From NCBI GenBank assembly GCA_964576925.1, contig CAZNWJ010000001.1, forward strand, positions 434,001 through 498,000: DNA of 64,000 nt, written 5' to 3'. The translations under genes and the position numbers were made by a program. The stretch comes from JADJGC01 sp964576925 (GTDB lineage Bacteria > Zixibacteria > MSB-5A5 > CAIYYT01). Positions 1 through 8,423 of this stretch are shown in pieces; position 1 is the first letter of the stretch; the number at the start of each line of letters is the position of its first letter. The notes below the pieces were generated by a model. The model was not told the origin of the DNA, did not search any database, and saw nothing but the letters and a program-made list of their open reading frames with translations.

Positions 1-105
1 CATGTCATCGGCCGCGGAACTGTCGTATTTGGCCCTGAACTCGCCGACGAGCGATTCAACCTCGGGGACCAATACCACCAGCGCGGAATCGGTGGATAGT
101 CTCAT
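1..105 (-). CDS. 2'-5' RNA ligase-like protein, N-terminal fragment
   Basis: An open frame runs off the left edge; only the first 35 codons are present. It starts at the ATG at 105-103, preceded by a GGTGAAGAG stretch that can serve as ribosome binding site. The start reads MRLSTDSALVVLVPEVESLV, then GEFRAKYDSSAADDM. This matches, from memory, the beginning of the 2'-5' RNA ligase/cyclic phosphodiesterase superfamily, where a hydrophobic strand with a Pro-Glu-Xaa-Glu turn precedes the first His-Xaa-Thr motif. Both HxT motifs would lie outside the window, so the activity cannot be confirmed. Codon use resembles the neighbouring genes. Confidence 0.55.
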   Translation of the reverse strand, partial: MRLSTDSALVVLVPEVESLVGEFRAKYDSSAADDM

Positions 106-164
106 CTCTTCACCAACAAAATCGTCCTTTCAGCAAGTACGCTTCCCGCAACCACCCGAGCTTC

Positions 165-309
165 GTAGGTCGAAACCCCCGATTGCAGCCCTCTATTTCG
201 CGAATGCTCTTTGCGGGGTTTCGACAGTTCTTCTCGCGCGTATAATGTTGTCGAAACCCCTCAACCACTCGTTGTGTGATGCGAATCTCGATATTGGGGG
301 TTTCGACCT
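165..309. repeat. Four-core palindromic intergenic element (GTCGAAACCCC type)
   Basis: The outer inverted repeats are GTAGGTCGAAACCCCC (165-180) and GGGGGTTTCGACCT (296-309). Inside lie a second pair, GGGGTTTCGAC (215-225) and GTCGAAACCCC (250-260). The four cores alternate in orientation, the same layout as the 170-bp elements at 3002, 12039, 12856 and 13920, but with a different core sequence. It lies between gyrA and the ligase-like gene. Open frames drawn across it are fortuitous. Confidence 0.6.
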
Positions 310-410
310 GCTCGGCTGCTCCTGCCCGTAGGGGCTTGGTTTGCATGCCCGGCTTCCACTGCGACACCAATTGCGGGCAGGCAGACCCGGCCCCTGCGTA
401 AAATCAATCA

Positions 411-431
411 GGGCGACCACAAGGGTCGCCC
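411..431 (-). terminator. Hairpin downstream of gyrA
   Basis: GGGCGACC (411-418) and GGTCGCCC (424-431) form an 8-bp GC-rich stem with a 5-base loop, starting about 12 bases after the gyrA stop. On the minus strand it is followed by TGATTGATTTT, a weak U-rich run, so it may terminate gyrA. The motif flanked by CCGTAGG resembles a hairpin that I recall as common between genes in many environmental genomes. Confidence 0.45.
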
Positions 432-442
432 CTACGGAAAAT

Positions 443-2923
443 CTACACCTCCAGCTCCGCCTGTTCGGTGCCGTCACCATTGCCGTTGCCATTTTCGTCG
501 TCTTCGGCGATGATGCGCGCCACGTCGGTGACCTTGTCGCCCGACTCAAGATTAATCAGCTTCACACCCTGCGTCGCGCGGCCGATCACGCGAATCGACT
601 TGATATCCTGGCGGATCACAATGCCATTCTGCGTGATAATCATCAACCCGTCTTTGTCGACCACTTCCTTCACCGCAATCACCTTGCCGGTCTTGTCGGT
701 GGTCTTCATGTTGATCACGCCCTTGCCGCCGCGGTTGGTGACGCGGTATTCGGAAATCTCCGAGCGCTTGCCGAACCCGGATTCCGCCACGGTCAAGATC
801 GTCGTCTCGCGTTTGACCACCACCATACCAACGACATAATCCTTCTTTTCCAGTTCGATCCCCTTGACACCGTACGCCGTGCGGCCCATCGCGCGCACCT
901 TGTTTTCCTCGAAGCGAATCGCCTGGCCGTCGTGCGTGGCGAGAATGACATCGTTGTTGCCGTCGGAAATATCGACCTCGATCAGGACGTCGTCATCCGG
1001 AATGTCGATCGCCTTGATCCCGTCGCGCCGCGGATTGCTGAACGCCGACAGGTCGGTCTTCTTGATGATTCCGTTGCGTGTCGCCATCACGACAAAACGG
1101 CCTTCCTCGAAACTGCGCACCGGCACAAAGGCGCAAATCTTCTCGTTCTCCACGAGATCGACCATGTTCACCACCGGCTTGCCCTTGGCGAGTTTGCCGC
1201 CGACCGGCACTTCGTGCACCTTGATCCAGTACGCCTTGCCCTTGCTGGTGAAGAACAGGATGTAGTCGTGCGTCGAGGCGATAAACAAATGCTCGACGAA
1301 ATCTTCTTCCTTGACGTCGATTCCTTTTACGCCGCGTCCGCCGCGATTCTGCTTACGATAGGCGGAGGTCGACAGCCTCTTGATATATCCCTGGTGGCTG
1401 ATCGTGATCACCATGTCTTCCTCGGCGATCAGATCCTCGATCGTGATTTCTTCCTCGGCATCGACGATTTCCGTGCGGCGGTCGTCGCCGTACTTGTCCT
1501 TGAGCTCGATCAGCTCGGTCTTGATGATCTCCATCCGCATTGCCTGGCTGGCGAGCACGCTCTTGAGATATTCGATCTGCTGGATCAACTCGCGGTACTC
1601 GTCTTCGATCTTCTGGCGTTCCAGCCCGGTGAGGCGCTGCAAACGCATATCGAGAATCGCCTGTGCCTGGATCTCTGAGAGCTTGAAGCGCGACATTAAA
1701 TTCTCTTTCGCTTCCGGCACCGTCTTGGAGGCGCGAATCGTCGCGATCACCGCGTCGATATGGTCGAGCGCAATGCGGAGGCCTTCGAGAATATGCGCCC
1801 GCTCTTCGGCTTTCTTCAGATCAAACTGCGCCCGGCGCACCACCACCTCGTGGCGATGCTTGATAAACTCATCGAGCAGCCCCCGCAGCGGCAGCACCTT
1901 CGGCGCGCCGTGAACCAGCGACAGCATGATCACGCCGAATGTCGATTGCATCTGCGTGTGCTTGAAGAGCTGATTCAGCACCACCTGCGGCGGCACATCA
2001 CGCTTGAGTTCGATCACGATCCGCATGCCGTCGCGATCCGATTCGTCGCGCAAGTCGGAGATGTCCTCGACGATCTTGTTGCGCACGAGGTCGGCGATCT
2101 TCTCGATCAAATTCGATTTGTTGACCTGGAACGGAATCTCGGAGACGACAATCTGTTCCTTGCCGTTCTTGAGTTTTTCGATATTCGCCTTGGCACGCAC
2201 GTTGATGCGCCCGCGGCCGGTGGTGAACGCCTCGCGGATTCCTTCGCGACCATAAATAATGCCGCCGGTCGGAAAATCGGGGCCGCTCACCAGCTTGAGT
2301 AGCTGCGCTTCCTCCAGCGCCGGATTGTCGATCACGGCCACCAGCGCATTCACGATCTCGCGCAGATTGTGCGGCGGAATATTCGTCGCCATGCCGACCG
2401 CGATACCGGCCGAGCCGTTGCAGAGCAGGTTCGGGAATTTCCCCGGCAGCACCTTCGGCTCGCGCAGTGTCTCGTCGTAGTTCGGCATGAAATCGACGGT
2501 ATCCTTTTCCAGGTCCGCCAGCATCTCCATAGCGATCGGCGTTAAGCGCGCTTCCGTGTAACGCATCGCCGCCGCTTCGTCGCCGTCGATCGATCCGAAG
2601 TTGCCCTGCCCGTCGACCAGCGGATAGCGCATGTTGAAATCCTGCGCCATGCGCACCAGCGTCGGGTAGACCACCTGTTCGCCGTGCGGATGGTAGTTGC
2701 CCGAAGTATCGCCGCAGATTTTCGCGCATTTACGATGCGGGCGATCGGGCGCCAGATTGAGATCGTTCATCGCGATCAGGATGCGCCGATTGGAGGGCTT
2801 GAGTCCGTCGCGGCAATCCGGCAGCGCACGCGCCGTGATAACCGACATCGAATAATCGAGGTAGGAGGATTTCATCTCCTCCTCGAGATAGACCGTAATC
2901 AGATTTTCGCGGTTTAAGACCAT
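443..2923 (-). CDS. gyrA: DNA gyrase subunit A
   Basis: This is the breakage-reunion subunit of type IIA topoisomerase, which with GyrB introduces negative supercoils. At 826 residues it has the usual family length. The winged-helix/tower part contains the catalytic tyrosine in AAAMRYTEARL at residue 122, the same number as in E. coli. The C-terminal beta-pinwheel carries a GyrA box, QNRGGRG. The tail is acidic (EDDENGNGNGDG). In the quinolone region the residues are GEQVVYP, so Gln stands at position 83 and Pro at 87, where E. coli has Ser and Asp. gyrB lies upstream on the same strand, but more than 500 bases of repeats separate the two, so gyrA probably has its own promoter. GyrA rather than ParC is favoured by the GyrA box and the context. 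Confidence 0.98.
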   Translation of the reverse strand: MVLNRENLITVYLEEEMKSSYLDYSMSVITARALPDCRDGLKPSNRRILIAMNDLNLAPDRPHRKCAKICGDTSGNYHPHGEQVVYPTLVRMAQDFNMRYPLVDGQGNFGSIDGDEAAAMRYTEARLTPIAMEMLADLEKDTVDFMPNYDETLREPKVLPGKFPNLLCNGSAGIAVGMATNIPPHNLREIVNALVAVIDNPALEEAQLLKLVSGPDFPTGGIIYGREGIREAFTTGRGRINVRAKANIEKLKNGKEQIVVSEIPFQVNKSNLIEKIADLVRNKIVEDISDLRDESDRDGMRIVIELKRDVPPQVVLNQLFKHTQMQSTFGVIMLSLVHGAPKVLPLRGLLDEFIKHRHEVVVRRAQFDLKKAEERAHILEGLRIALDHIDAVIATIRASKTVPEAKENLMSRFKLSEIQAQAILDMRLQRLTGLERQKIEDEYRELIQQIEYLKSVLASQAMRMEIIKTELIELKDKYGDDRRTEIVDAEEEITIEDLIAEEDMVITISHQGYIKRLSTSAYRKQNRGGRGVKGIDVKEEDFVEHLFIASTHDYILFFTSKGKAYWIKVHEVPVGGKLAKGKPVVNMVDLVENEKICAFVPVRSFEEGRFVVMATRNGIIKKTDLSAFSNPRRDGIKAIDIPDDDVLIEVDISDGNNDVILATHDGQAIRFEENKVRAMGRTAYGVKGIELEKKDYVVGMVVVKRETTILTVAESGFGKRSEISEYRVTNRGGKGVINMKTTDKTGKVIAVKEVVDKDGLMIITQNGIVIRQDIKSIRVIGRATQGVKLINLESGDKVTDVARIIAEDDENGNGNGDGTEQAELEV

Positions 2924-3001
2924 GGTAGTGTCTCTATGTTAAAGTATGAAATTTCCAAATCTATCAGTTCGCTTCGTAATTCTCGACTTTCGCAATCTCT
3001 C

Positions 3002-3326
3002 GTAGATCAGGTTCCGAGCGCTGCTGTTGCTCAATCTCTCGGACTCTCGTTGAAGCGAGAAACCCGACACTTATTTGTTGCTCTTTCCAAACCTCTGTCG
3101 GGTTTCTCCGCGCCGCTGACATGCTTCTAATCATCTAACTCGCGTCAATGGGCGCTTCGGAACCCGACCTACGACCTGCGACGCTGGAAACCCGACCTAC
3201 AAACTCATTCGGTTTCTCTATCTAACCTCTGTCGGGTTTCTCCGCGCCTCTGACATGCTTCTAACTATCCAACTCGCTTCAACCGGCGCTCCGGAACCCG
3301 ACCTACGAGCTGGAAACCCGACCTAC
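3002..3326. repeat. 170-bp four-core repeat plus partial tandem second copy
   Basis: The first copy (3002-3172) begins GTAGATCAGGTTCCGAGCG, carries GAAACCCGACA and TGTCGGGTTTCTC in its middle, and ends CGGAACCCGACCTAC. A second end motif, GGAAACCCGACCTAC, follows at 3186-3200. A partial second copy (about 3206-3306) repeats only the right half, again with an extra GGAAACCCGACCTAC at 3312-3326. The array fills most of the gyrB-gyrA gap. It belongs to the same family as 12039-12208, 12856-13024 and 13920-14089, but is more diverged. Confidence 0.75.
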
Positions 3327-3352
3327 AAACATCGTTGCCTGATTCGCCATCT

Positions 3353-3376
3353 CCCCTCTCCCTCCTGGGAGAGGGG
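3353..3376 (-). terminator. GC-rich hairpin downstream of gyrB
   Basis: CCCCTCTCCC and GGGAGAGGGG make a perfect 10-bp stem with a 4-base loop, about 55 bases beyond the gyrB stop. No clear U tract follows on the minus strand, so its role as an intrinsic terminator is uncertain. The purine-rich sequence continues as GCGGGGGTGAGGG, a pattern I recall as a common intergenic repeat in unrelated bacteria. Confidence 0.4.
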
Positions 3377-3429
3377 GCGGGGGTGAGGGTTCACGTAATC
3401 GCGCACCAAATCCCCGCCTTGTGCAAAAT

Positions 3430-5382
3430 CTATATATCCAAATTCTTCACGTACTTCGCGTTCTCTTCGATGAACTTCCGGCGCGACTCGACTTCCTCGC
3501 CCATCAACATCGAAAACACGTGGTCGGCGGTCGCGGCGTCTTCCAAAGTCACCTGCAGAAGCGTGCGCGTCTCGTTGTTCATCGTCGTGTTCCAGAGCTG
3601 CTCCGGATTCATTTCACCGAGACCTTTGTAGCGCTGGATACTCACACCCTTGCGCCCAAACTGCTCAAGCAAGCGATCGCGGTCATCATCCGAGTAAGCG
3701 TACTGCTCGCGCTTGGCCGACTTGATCCGGTACAACGGCGGCTGCGCAATGTAGATATAGCCCTGCTCAACCAGTTGCTTCATGTGCCGGAAGAAAAACG
3801 TCAGCAGCAGCGTCTTGATATGCGAGCCGTCAACGTCGGCGTCGGTCATGATAATGATCCGGTGGTAGCGCAGCTTGGAGACGTCGTAATCCTCTTCTCC
3901 AAATCCGGTGCCGAGCGCCGTAATGATCGAGCGGATTTCATCGTTCGACAGAATCTTGTCGAGCCGCGCTTTTTCGACGTTGAGAATCTTGCCCTTGATC
4001 GGCAGAATCGCCTGGAAACGCCGGTCGCGCCCCTGCTTGGCCGAGCCGCCGGCCGAATCGCCCTCGACGATAAAGATCTCGCAATGCTCTGGCTCGCGCG
4101 ACGAACAATCGGCGAGCTTGCCGGGCAGACGTCCGGAATCGAGCGCCGTCTTGCGCCGCGCCAGATCCTTCGCCTTGCGCGCCGCCTCGCGCGTGTAGGC
4201 CGCGCCGAGACCCTTGTCGGCGATCTTCTTGCCATCGGTCGGGTTTTCCTCGAGCCAGTCGGAAAACGTCTCCCCCATCACTTGCTCGACAATCCCCTTC
4301 ACTTCCGAGTTGCCAAGCTTGGTCTTGGTCTGGCCCTCAAACTGCGGATCGGGCACCTTGACTGACACAACCGCTGTCAGGCCCTCGCGCACGTCTTCGC
4401 CCTGGAGTGTATCCAACGCATCCTTACCCGACTTGAACAGGTTGTTCTTCGTCATGTAGTTGTTGATCGTGCGGGTCAGCGCCGTCTTGAAACCGACCAG
4501 GTGTGTGCCGCCTTCGACGGTGTTGATGTTGTTTACGAACGAGAAAATATTCTCGACGTAGCTGTCGTTGTATTGCAGGGCGATTTCCACCGTGACGCCG
4601 TCGCGTTCCTTTTCGCAATAGAAACGCTTGTTGTGGATCGCATCCTTGTTCTCGTTGAGGAACTTCACGAAATCTACGATCCCACCCTTGTTCTGGAACA
4701 CTTCGGTCTTGCCCGAACGCTCGTCGTTGATTTCGAACTTGAGGCCCTTGTTCAGGAACGCCAGTTCGCGCACCCGGCCGGCCAGCACCTCATAAGACCA
4801 CTCGATCTTCTTGAAGATTTCTTTATCGGCTTTGAAATGTGTCTTGGTGCCGGTCTTCTTCGCCTTGCCGATGATCTTCATGTCGGCGACCGGGTTGCCG
4901 GTGTGGTACTCCTGGAAATAGACGTTGCCGTCGCGGCTGACTTCCACCTTGCACCATTCCGACAGCGCGTTGACCACGCTCACGCCGACGCCGTGCAAAC
5001 CGCCCGACACTTTGTAGGATTCGTGCGAGAATTTGCCGCCGGCGTGGAGCATTGTCATCACGACTTCCAATGCCGGGCGTTTCTGCGTCGGGTGCATATC
5101 GACCGGGATCCCGCGGCCGTTGTCTTCGACGATGATCGTATTCTCGGCTGTAATCGTAACCTTGATCTGGTCGCAAAATCCCGCCAGCGCCTCGTCAACC
5201 GAGTTGTCGACAACTTCGTAAACCAGGTGGTGCAGCCCGCGCACACCGGTATCGCCGATATACATTGCGGGCCGCTTGCGCACCGCCTCCAGGCCTTTAA
5301 GCACCTGGATCGTTTTGGCGTCGTAACTTTGCGCGCCCTTCTTCGACTTTTCTTCAGTATCCACTTCGTCGATTTCCGCCAT
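3430..5382 (-). CDS. gyrB: DNA gyrase subunit B
   Basis: This is the ATPase subunit of gyrase. It has 650 residues, the short form without the E. coli-type insertion. The GHKL ATPase domain shows EVVDNSVDEALAGF, EDNGRGIPVDMH and GGLHGVGVSVVNALS. The transducer follows, then the Toprim domain with EGDSAGGSAKQGRDR and the metal-binding DADVDGSHI. The C-terminal GyrB signature YKGLGEMNPEQLW is intact. The ATG at 5382 lies 14 bases after the DUF721 stop, so the two are likely co-transcribed, as recF-DUF721-gyrB are in many genomes. The residues that usually define GyrB against ParE fit GyrB, and the recF neighbourhood agrees. Confidence 0.98.
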   Translation of the reverse strand: MAEIDEVDTEEKSKKGAQSYDAKTIQVLKGLEAVRKRPAMYIGDTGVRGLHHLVYEVVDNSVDEALAGFCDQIKVTITAENTIIVEDNGRGIPVDMHPTQKRPALEVVMTMLHAGGKFSHESYKVSGGLHGVGVSVVNALSEWCKVEVSRDGNVYFQEYHTGNPVADMKIIGKAKKTGTKTHFKADKEIFKKIEWSYEVLAGRVRELAFLNKGLKFEINDERSGKTEVFQNKGGIVDFVKFLNENKDAIHNKRFYCEKERDGVTVEIALQYNDSYVENIFSFVNNINTVEGGTHLVGFKTALTRTINNYMTKNNLFKSGKDALDTLQGEDVREGLTAVVSVKVPDPQFEGQTKTKLGNSEVKGIVEQVMGETFSDWLEENPTDGKKIADKGLGAAYTREAARKAKDLARRKTALDSGRLPGKLADCSSREPEHCEIFIVEGDSAGGSAKQGRDRRFQAILPIKGKILNVEKARLDKILSNDEIRSIITALGTGFGEEDYDVSKLRYHRIIIMTDADVDGSHIKTLLLTFFFRHMKQLVEQGYIYIAQPPLYRIKSAKREQYAYSDDDRDRLLEQFGRKGVSIQRYKGLGEMNPEQLWNTTMNNETRTLLQVTLEDAATADHVFSMLMGEEVESRRKFIEENAKYVKNLDI

Positions 5383-5396
5383 GGGTTCCTCTTATC

Positions 5397-5684
5397 TCAA
5401 GTGAAATAGATATCGTTTACAACTGCGATTCCGAGCGCTGCATTCAGCTTCTCGATGATCTCCGCCTTGCCGAAATTCAGCTCCTGCCGCCATGCCGATG
5501 ACGGCACGCGCACCTGCAGGATTCCGGCATTGATGCTCACTGCCTGTGCCTTCGCGGCGATCTTTTCCCCGACCACTTCAGCAAACAGGCGTACCGCTTC
5601 CGACTCGCGCAGGCGTTGCTCCAAACCAAGCTGCGCCAGCGTGCGGGAGAGAACATCCTTGATTTTTTCAGCGCGTCGAACCAT
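5397..5684 (-). CDS. DUF721/DciA family protein
   Basis: The product is a small basic protein of 95 residues. The DUF721 family includes DciA, a replicative-helicase loader or operator in bacteria that lack DnaC/DnaI. The sequence has the typical helix VRRAEKIKDVLSRTLAQLGL, then a KH-like fold with VVGEKIAAKAQAVSINAGIL and VPSSAWRQEL, the family's most conserved segment. I chose the ATG at 5684 because GCGGGGA sits about 5-6 bases upstream; a longer frame begins at 5711 without such a site. Its place between recF and gyrB is the classical one for this family. The helicase-loading function is inferred from the family, not shown here. Confidence 0.85.
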   Translation of the reverse strand: MVRRAEKIKDVLSRTLAQLGLEQRLRESEAVRLFAEVVGEKIAAKAQAVSINAGILQVRVPSSAWRQELNFGKAEIIEKLNAALGIAVVNDIYFT

Positions 5685-5926
5685 GATTTTCCCCGCAAAA
5701 CAAGCACTCAATATACGATTTGCTCAATACTTCGAGCAAGATAAAACTCCCCGTCGAGACGCTTTTTTGTCGCCATAACATATTGTGCAACAACAAATTA
5801 TAAACACGCTCCAAATAGTCCATGATCGACTCGACCAAGTTCGTCAAGATCTGTGTGCGGGGCGCGACAACAGCGTGTTTAGCCAATATTTATGCGCTCA
5901 AAAGCAGTGTCGCCATACTGGAGTCG

Positions 5927-7027
5927 CTACGTCAATGCGCCTTCATTTAGCGAGATTTCGCCGTCCACGCGCGCATTCGAACGCAATTGATCCGGCTTTG
6001 CTGTGGTGAGAAAAACCTGCCCCAATTGCGGCAACATCGCCATCAACGACTCGAGGCGTTTCGGATCCAGATCACTGGTGATTTCATCCAGAAGCAGTAT
6101 TGGCGCATCCCCCAGCTTTTCAGTCAAGAAGTCGAAAACCGCAAATTTGATCGCCAGCGCCATCGACTTGGCTTCGCCTTGCGATGCGTAACCGCGGGTC
6201 TCTTCATTTTGCAGTGTAATCGCGACATCATCCCGGTGCGGTCCGTGGCCGGTCGATCCCAGGTAGAGATCGCGCTTTCGCCCGGAAGCCAGTTTCTGGC
6301 GCAAAGCCTCGGCCGTTACACCATCGCCGGGTACCGAAGACTCATACGCCCAACTCAGTTCCGCCGTTCCTCCGGCAATGGCACTGTGATATTGCGCCAG
6401 TTTCGGTTTCGTCACCGCCAGCATCGCCACGCGCTGGGCATTAATGGCCGCCCCCACATTCGCCAACTGCTGATCCCAAAGATCGAGCATTTCCAGATCG
6501 GCGGGCTCGTCGTCGCTGATTTCAAAAGCTTTAAGCAATGCGTTGCGTTGAGCCAGGATTTTGTTGTACTCGAGCAAGTCTTTCAGGTACGTGCGGTCTG
6601 CTTGCGAAAGATAGAGATCAAGCAGTCGCCGCCGCACCGCCGGGCCGCCGTAGATCAATTCCACGTCCTCGGGAATGTAACTGACCGCGTGAAAGTACTC
6701 GAACAGCTCTGCCACGCGCGCAACCTTCACTCCGTCGATCTTGATCTGCCGCCGATGCGATTTTCCCCAGGCGATTTCGATCGCTGCCGTGCCACCTTTC
6801 AACTCTCCCTCGACCTCCAATCGTACGACATCCGTCCCTTTGCGCAGCAGCAAGTCATCCGCGGCCGTCCGGAACGACCTGGCCGTGCAGGCAAAGAAGA
6901 TGGCCTCGATCAATGAGGTCTTACCAGCTCCATTGGCCCCGCTAATCAGGTTGATTCCCGGCCGGGGAACGATCTCAAGCAGTTCGATGTTACGGAAATT
7001 GACCAGTTTGACGCGGGTGAGATGCAT
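5927..7027 (-). CDS. recF: DNA replication and repair protein RecF
   Basis: RecF is an SMC-like ATPase that binds gapped DNA and helps load RecA with RecO and RecR. The 366-residue frame begins at 7027 with MHLTRVKLVNFRNI, the standard RecF start; the longer open frame from 7153 adds 42 unrelated residues. Walker A is GANGAGKTS at residues 30-38. The signature-type region GYASQGEAKSMALAIKFA and the Walker B stretch PILLLDEITSDLDPKR are present near the C-terminus. It heads the minus-strand set recF-DUF721-gyrB but is separated from DUF721 by about 240 bases. dnaN and dnaA, its usual upstream partners, are missing; a divergent HtrA-like gene lies there instead. Confidence 0.96.
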   Translation of the reverse strand: MHLTRVKLVNFRNIELLEIVPRPGINLISGANGAGKTSLIEAIFFACTARSFRTAADDLLLRKGTDVVRLEVEGELKGGTAAIEIAWGKSHRRQIKIDGVKVARVAELFEYFHAVSYIPEDVELIYGGPAVRRRLLDLYLSQADRTYLKDLLEYNKILAQRNALLKAFEISDDEPADLEMLDLWDQQLANVGAAINAQRVAMLAVTKPKLAQYHSAIAGGTAELSWAYESSVPGDGVTAEALRQKLASGRKRDLYLGSTGHGPHRDDVAITLQNEETRGYASQGEAKSMALAIKFAVFDFLTEKLGDAPILLLDEITSDLDPKRLESLMAMLPQLGQVFLTTAKPDQLRSNARVDGEISLNEGALT

Positions 7028-7135
7028 GCGTCCAAGATGGCTGATCGGCGCTCTTTCGCAATCAGTTTTAGGAAACACAGCACTCAGGCAGCCGTTGCCG
7101 CCTCGCTTCAAAGTAACTGCGGTTAGGAGCAGACT

Positions 7136-8158
7136 ATGATCAATATAAATCAAATCTTCACCAACTTTGACAGCTCAGAGTCACAGGCAAGCCTTCCTGC
7201 CAGTCCCGCCGTCAAGGCAGACATCGAGCTTCTCGACGCCTACTCGCGAGCCGTGACATCAGTCGTGGAAACCGTCAATCCAGCCGTCGTCAACATCTCG
7301 GTTCAGACGCGCCCCACTCGCAGTCGCAGCCCTCAGCAAGGCAGCGGTTCCGGCGTGATACTCGCTCCCGACGGCTACATCCTGACCAATAGCCACGTCG
7401 TCCACGGCGCCGAGCGCATCGAAGTCATGCTCCTCGATGGTACTTCCGCCCGAGCCGAACTGATCGGTGATGATCCGGCCACCGATCTGGCTCTGATTCG
7501 CGCTTCTCTTGCCGGGCTGATCCACGCGGAACTGGGAGATTCGGCATCGTTGTTGCCCGGGCAGGTCGTCATTGCGATGGGGAATCCACTGGGTTTCCAA
7601 TCCACAGTCTCAGCGGGGATTATTAGCGCCCTTGGCCGTGCGATGCGCAGCCAATCAGGTCGCCTAATCGAGAACATCATCCAGCATACAGCTCAGCTGA
7701 ACCCAGGCAATTCCGGTGGACCGCTCCTGAACACGCGCGGTCAAGTGGTCGGTATCAACACGGCGATTATTCAGATGGCGCAAGGAATCGGTTTTGCGAT
7801 CCCGTCCAATACCGCTAACTGGGTTGTCTCCCAATTGCTGCAGCACGGGCGCGTGCGCCGCGGATTTCTGGGAATCGCGGGACAACAGCGCTTGTTGTCG
7901 CGCCGTTTGGTGCGTTTCTATAATCTCTCGAACAAACACGGCGTAGAAATCGTCTCCGTCGAGCCTGACACACCGGCAAAGTCCGCAGGTCTGATGAAAG
8001 GCGACATCATCGTCGCGATCGATGACATGCCGGTGCAGAGCATTGACGAAGTCCACCGCGTCATGACCGAATGGATCGAAGGCAAGCCGTTGTCGTTAAA
8101 TATCATACGCTTAACCGAAATGTCCATCGTCGAGGTTACGCCAATATTGGCTGCTTGA
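7136..8158 (+). CDS. HtrA/DegP-like serine protease without signal peptide
   Basis: This is an S1C family trypsin-like protease followed by one PDZ domain, 340 residues long. The catalytic triad is visible: His87 in ILTNSHVVHG, Asp117 in DPATDLALI and Ser193 in NPGNSGGPLL. The PDZ domain covers about residues 245-335, with VEPDTPAKSAGLMKGDIIVAID. Unlike DegP, DegS and DegQ, the N-terminus (MININQIFTNFDSSESQ) has neither a signal peptide nor a membrane anchor, so a cytoplasmic location is inferred. The start ATG follows TTAGGAGCAGACT, a usable ribosome site. The gene is divergent from recF, and a strong promoter for rpmH lies just downstream. The substrate is unknown. Confidence 0.9.
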   Translation: MININQIFTNFDSSESQASLPASPAVKADIELLDAYSRAVTSVVETVNPAVVNISVQTRPTRSRSPQQGSGSGVILAPDGYILTNSHVVHGAERIEVMLLDGTSARAELIGDDPATDLALIRASLAGLIHAELGDSASLLPGQVVIAMGNPLGFQSTVSAGIISALGRAMRSQSGRLIENIIQHTAQLNPGNSGGPLLNTRGQVVGINTAIIQMAQGIGFAIPSNTANWVVSQLLQHGRVRRGFLGIAGQQRLLSRRLVRFYNLSNKHGVEIVSVEPDTPAKSAGLMKGDIIVAIDDMPVQSIDEVHRVMTEWIEGKPLSLNIIRLTEMSIVEVTPILAA

Positions 8159-8192
8159 ACCGCCGTTGCTTGATGGTCGTCTCGAAATTCGC

Positions 8193-8221
8193 TTGACAAT
8201 AGCGAGCCTCACACCTAAACT
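8193..8221 (+). promoter_or_regulatory. Sigma-70-type promoter of the rpmH operon
   Basis: A perfect -35 box TTGACA (8193-8198) is followed after exactly 17 bases by TAAACT (8216-8221), four of six matches to the -10 consensus. It lies 33 bases upstream of rpmH in the only gap between the protease gene and the ribosomal/insertase operon. Confidence 0.65.
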
Positions 8222-8254
8222 ATCGGGCTAAAATTTTGTTTGACTGGGAGATCA

Positions 8255-8401
8255 ATGAAGCGAACATTTCAGCCATCGCGACGGAAACGCAAGAACGACC
8301 ACGGTTTCCGCAAGCGCATGTCAACCAAGGACGGCCGCAAAGTGCTGGCGCGTCGCCGCCGCAAAGGCCGCTATAAACTAACGGTTTCCGACGAGCGATA
8401 A
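8255..8401 (+). CDS. rpmH: 50S ribosomal protein L34
   Basis: The 48-residue, very basic protein begins MKRTFQPSRRKRKNDHGFRK, the invariant L34 pattern, and continues with RMSTKDGRKVLARRRRKGR. It is a structural component of the large ribosomal subunit. GGGAG lies five bases before the ATG. rpmH next to rnpA, yidD, yidC and mnmE is a widely conserved order. The protein has a slightly longer C-terminal tail (YKLTVSDER) than the usual 44-46 residues. Confidence 0.97.
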   Translation: MKRTFQPSRRKRKNDHGFRKRMSTKDGRKVLARRRRKGRYKLTVSDER

Positions 8402-8423
8402 TCGATTTGGCAGGGGATTCCGC

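Noticed and set aside
2..331. Plus-strand frame at the left edge
   Set aside because: It runs opposite the ligase-like start and then through the palindromic repeat; the composition is not protein-like.
341..1678. Long plus-strand frame of 445 codons opposite gyrA
   Set aside because: It is antisense to a certain gyrA gene, has an aberrant His/Asp-rich composition and no ribosome site. Similar long antisense frames occur opposite gyrB, alaS and maeB, caused by GC-rich third positions.
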